Shown in pieces: positions 63,341-64,000 of a DNA stretch of 64,000 nucleotides. The translations under genes were made by a program, and so were the position numbers. The notes under the pieces were generated by a model. The model was given only the letters and a program-made list of their open reading frames with translations, ran no database searches and was not told the DNA's origin. Origin of the DNA: Endotrypanum monterogeii (lineage: Eukaryota; Euglenozoa; Kinetoplastea; Trypanosomatida; Trypanosomatidae); contig CM007319.1 of NCBI GenBank assembly GCA_000333855.2, forward strand, positions 2,044,205 through 2,108,204. Direction: 5' to 3'. Positions within the stretch are counted from its first letter, which is position 1; each line of letters starts with the position of its first letter.

Positions 63341-64000
63341 GGGGCAGTTCGCGCGTGGGATCGGGTGGGGTCTGGGGCGCTGGGGTTCCCATTCTCGGTG
63401 TGTGTGCTCCGGCCGCGTGGGTGGGGCCGTGGGATTAGCCCCCCCGGGCGGGGGTTAGGGTTCAATTGGCAACGTGTAAGACACTAAGGCAATCGAATGG
63501 CACGTGACCTTCTGGAGGGGGTACCGGTAGACTTCATGCTTCTTATGGGAAGAAGGGAAAAATGAGGGTGGGTCGGAGGGTGGGGCTGGGTCTGGAAAAT
63601 TTTGCCGGTGCGTGAATTGACATTCTGCTATAATTGAGATTGAATCATGAAAGAATATGTGTTTCTTGGAAACCCACTTTTTGTGACCTCGGGAAAAAAT
63701 TTCCCTGAGGAGGGTCCGGGTGCCACCTGGGTCCCCCCGGGTTGTGGAGGCTGGGGTCCCGGACCCGGGAGGATGGAGGTGGAGAAATAAATCCGAGAAA
63801 AATATACGCCATGTTTAAAGGCGTGATTGAGCTGGATAAATGTTATTTTGAGAGGGGTGGAACCGGTCCGGTGATGGTGCCCGGGCCGGTGTGGACCGGT
63901 GGCCCGTGGAGTGCGACCGTCCGGGTGACCCGATATTTTCGGAGGAAGAAAATATGGTCAAAAGTCGAAAAATATGTACTCCTATAATATCTCCCTATCT
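63340..64000. other. G-rich, structured terminal segment (subtelomere-like)
   Basis: Composition changes sharply to G-rich on plus. It contains two four-run G-quadruplex motifs (63363-63385 and 63566-63590), a GGGTTAGGGTT stretch (63452-63462), a hairpin with a perfect GGGAAA/TTTCCC core (63687-63710), a 9-base perfect inverted repeat (63712-63720 with 63758-63766) and an 8-base one (63862-63869 with 63893-63900). No protein-like frame. G-richness on the strand running towards the right fits an approach to a right-hand telomere, but the sequence also has a non-repetitive character. Confidence 0.5.

Noticed and set aside
63742..63987. 81-codon plus-strand frame at the right end
   Set aside because: It starts with TTG and lies across the inverted repeats and G-rich structure; composition is not protein-like.
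1..64000. CRISPR arrays, insertion sequences, bacterial operons
   Set aside because: No spaced repeats of the right kind, no transposase and no ribosome binding sites; gene organisation is kinetoplastid nuclear.

Overview
This window looks like nuclear DNA of a trypanosomatid (Kinetoplastea). The evidence is: eighteen intron-free genes in a row on one strand; gene starts preceded by a polypyrimidine tract and an AG, as expected for spliced-leader trans-splicing; long UTR-rich spacers full of (TG)n, (CA)n and (TA)n microsatellites; and kinetoplastid-type gene content, namely a VP39-like cap 2'-O-methyltransferase and a glycosomal-type PEX11. The base composition looks less GC-rich than Leishmania, but the species cannot be named from this sequence alone.

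Positions 1-35628 form one minus-strand polycistronic unit. Read 5'->3' on the minus strand (right to left), it encodes: a PDK/BCKDK-like mitochondrial protein with a damaged ATP site, an ANTH-domain clathrin adaptor, a small RG-rich probable mitochondrial protein, ribosomal protein uL22 (L17), a helical unknown, a type I membrane unknown, a membrane-anchored J-domain protein, a stand-alone RING plus tandem-cysteine E3 of the MYCBP2/RCR type, a DUF3592-like membrane protein, an enkurin-domain protein, a cap methyltransferase (MTR2-like), a WD40 protein, an ankyrin/TPR protein, PEX11, an unknown, a phosducin-like protein, an AAA ATPase and a PPP4R4-like HEAT protein that runs off the left edge.

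Positions 35629-40645 are a roughly 5 kb divergent strand-switch region, the expected place for transcription to start in both directions. No convincing gene was seen in it.

Positions 40646-60508 hold one giant plus-strand gene (6620 aa) ending in a HECT ubiquitin-ligase domain. Its long N-terminal part carries several SPRY/ConA-like beta-sandwiches, three copies of an SYNGIMFD-type beta-sandwich, a CxxC zinc knuckle and a segment resembling a catalytically dead protein kinase.

Positions 60509-64000 contain no convincing gene. The last 650 bases change character: they are G-rich on the plus strand, with two canonical G-quadruplex motifs, a TTAGGG-like stretch and several perfect inverted repeats, which suggests a subtelomeric or otherwise structured terminal region.

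The genes have no single shared pathway, as is normal for kinetoplastid clusters. Two ubiquitin ligases of different chemistry (RCR and HECT) and two kinase-fold proteins with lost catalytic residues are the most notable items. Several starts were moved inward because the longest open frame began at a non-ATG codon or ran through a polypyrimidine tract.
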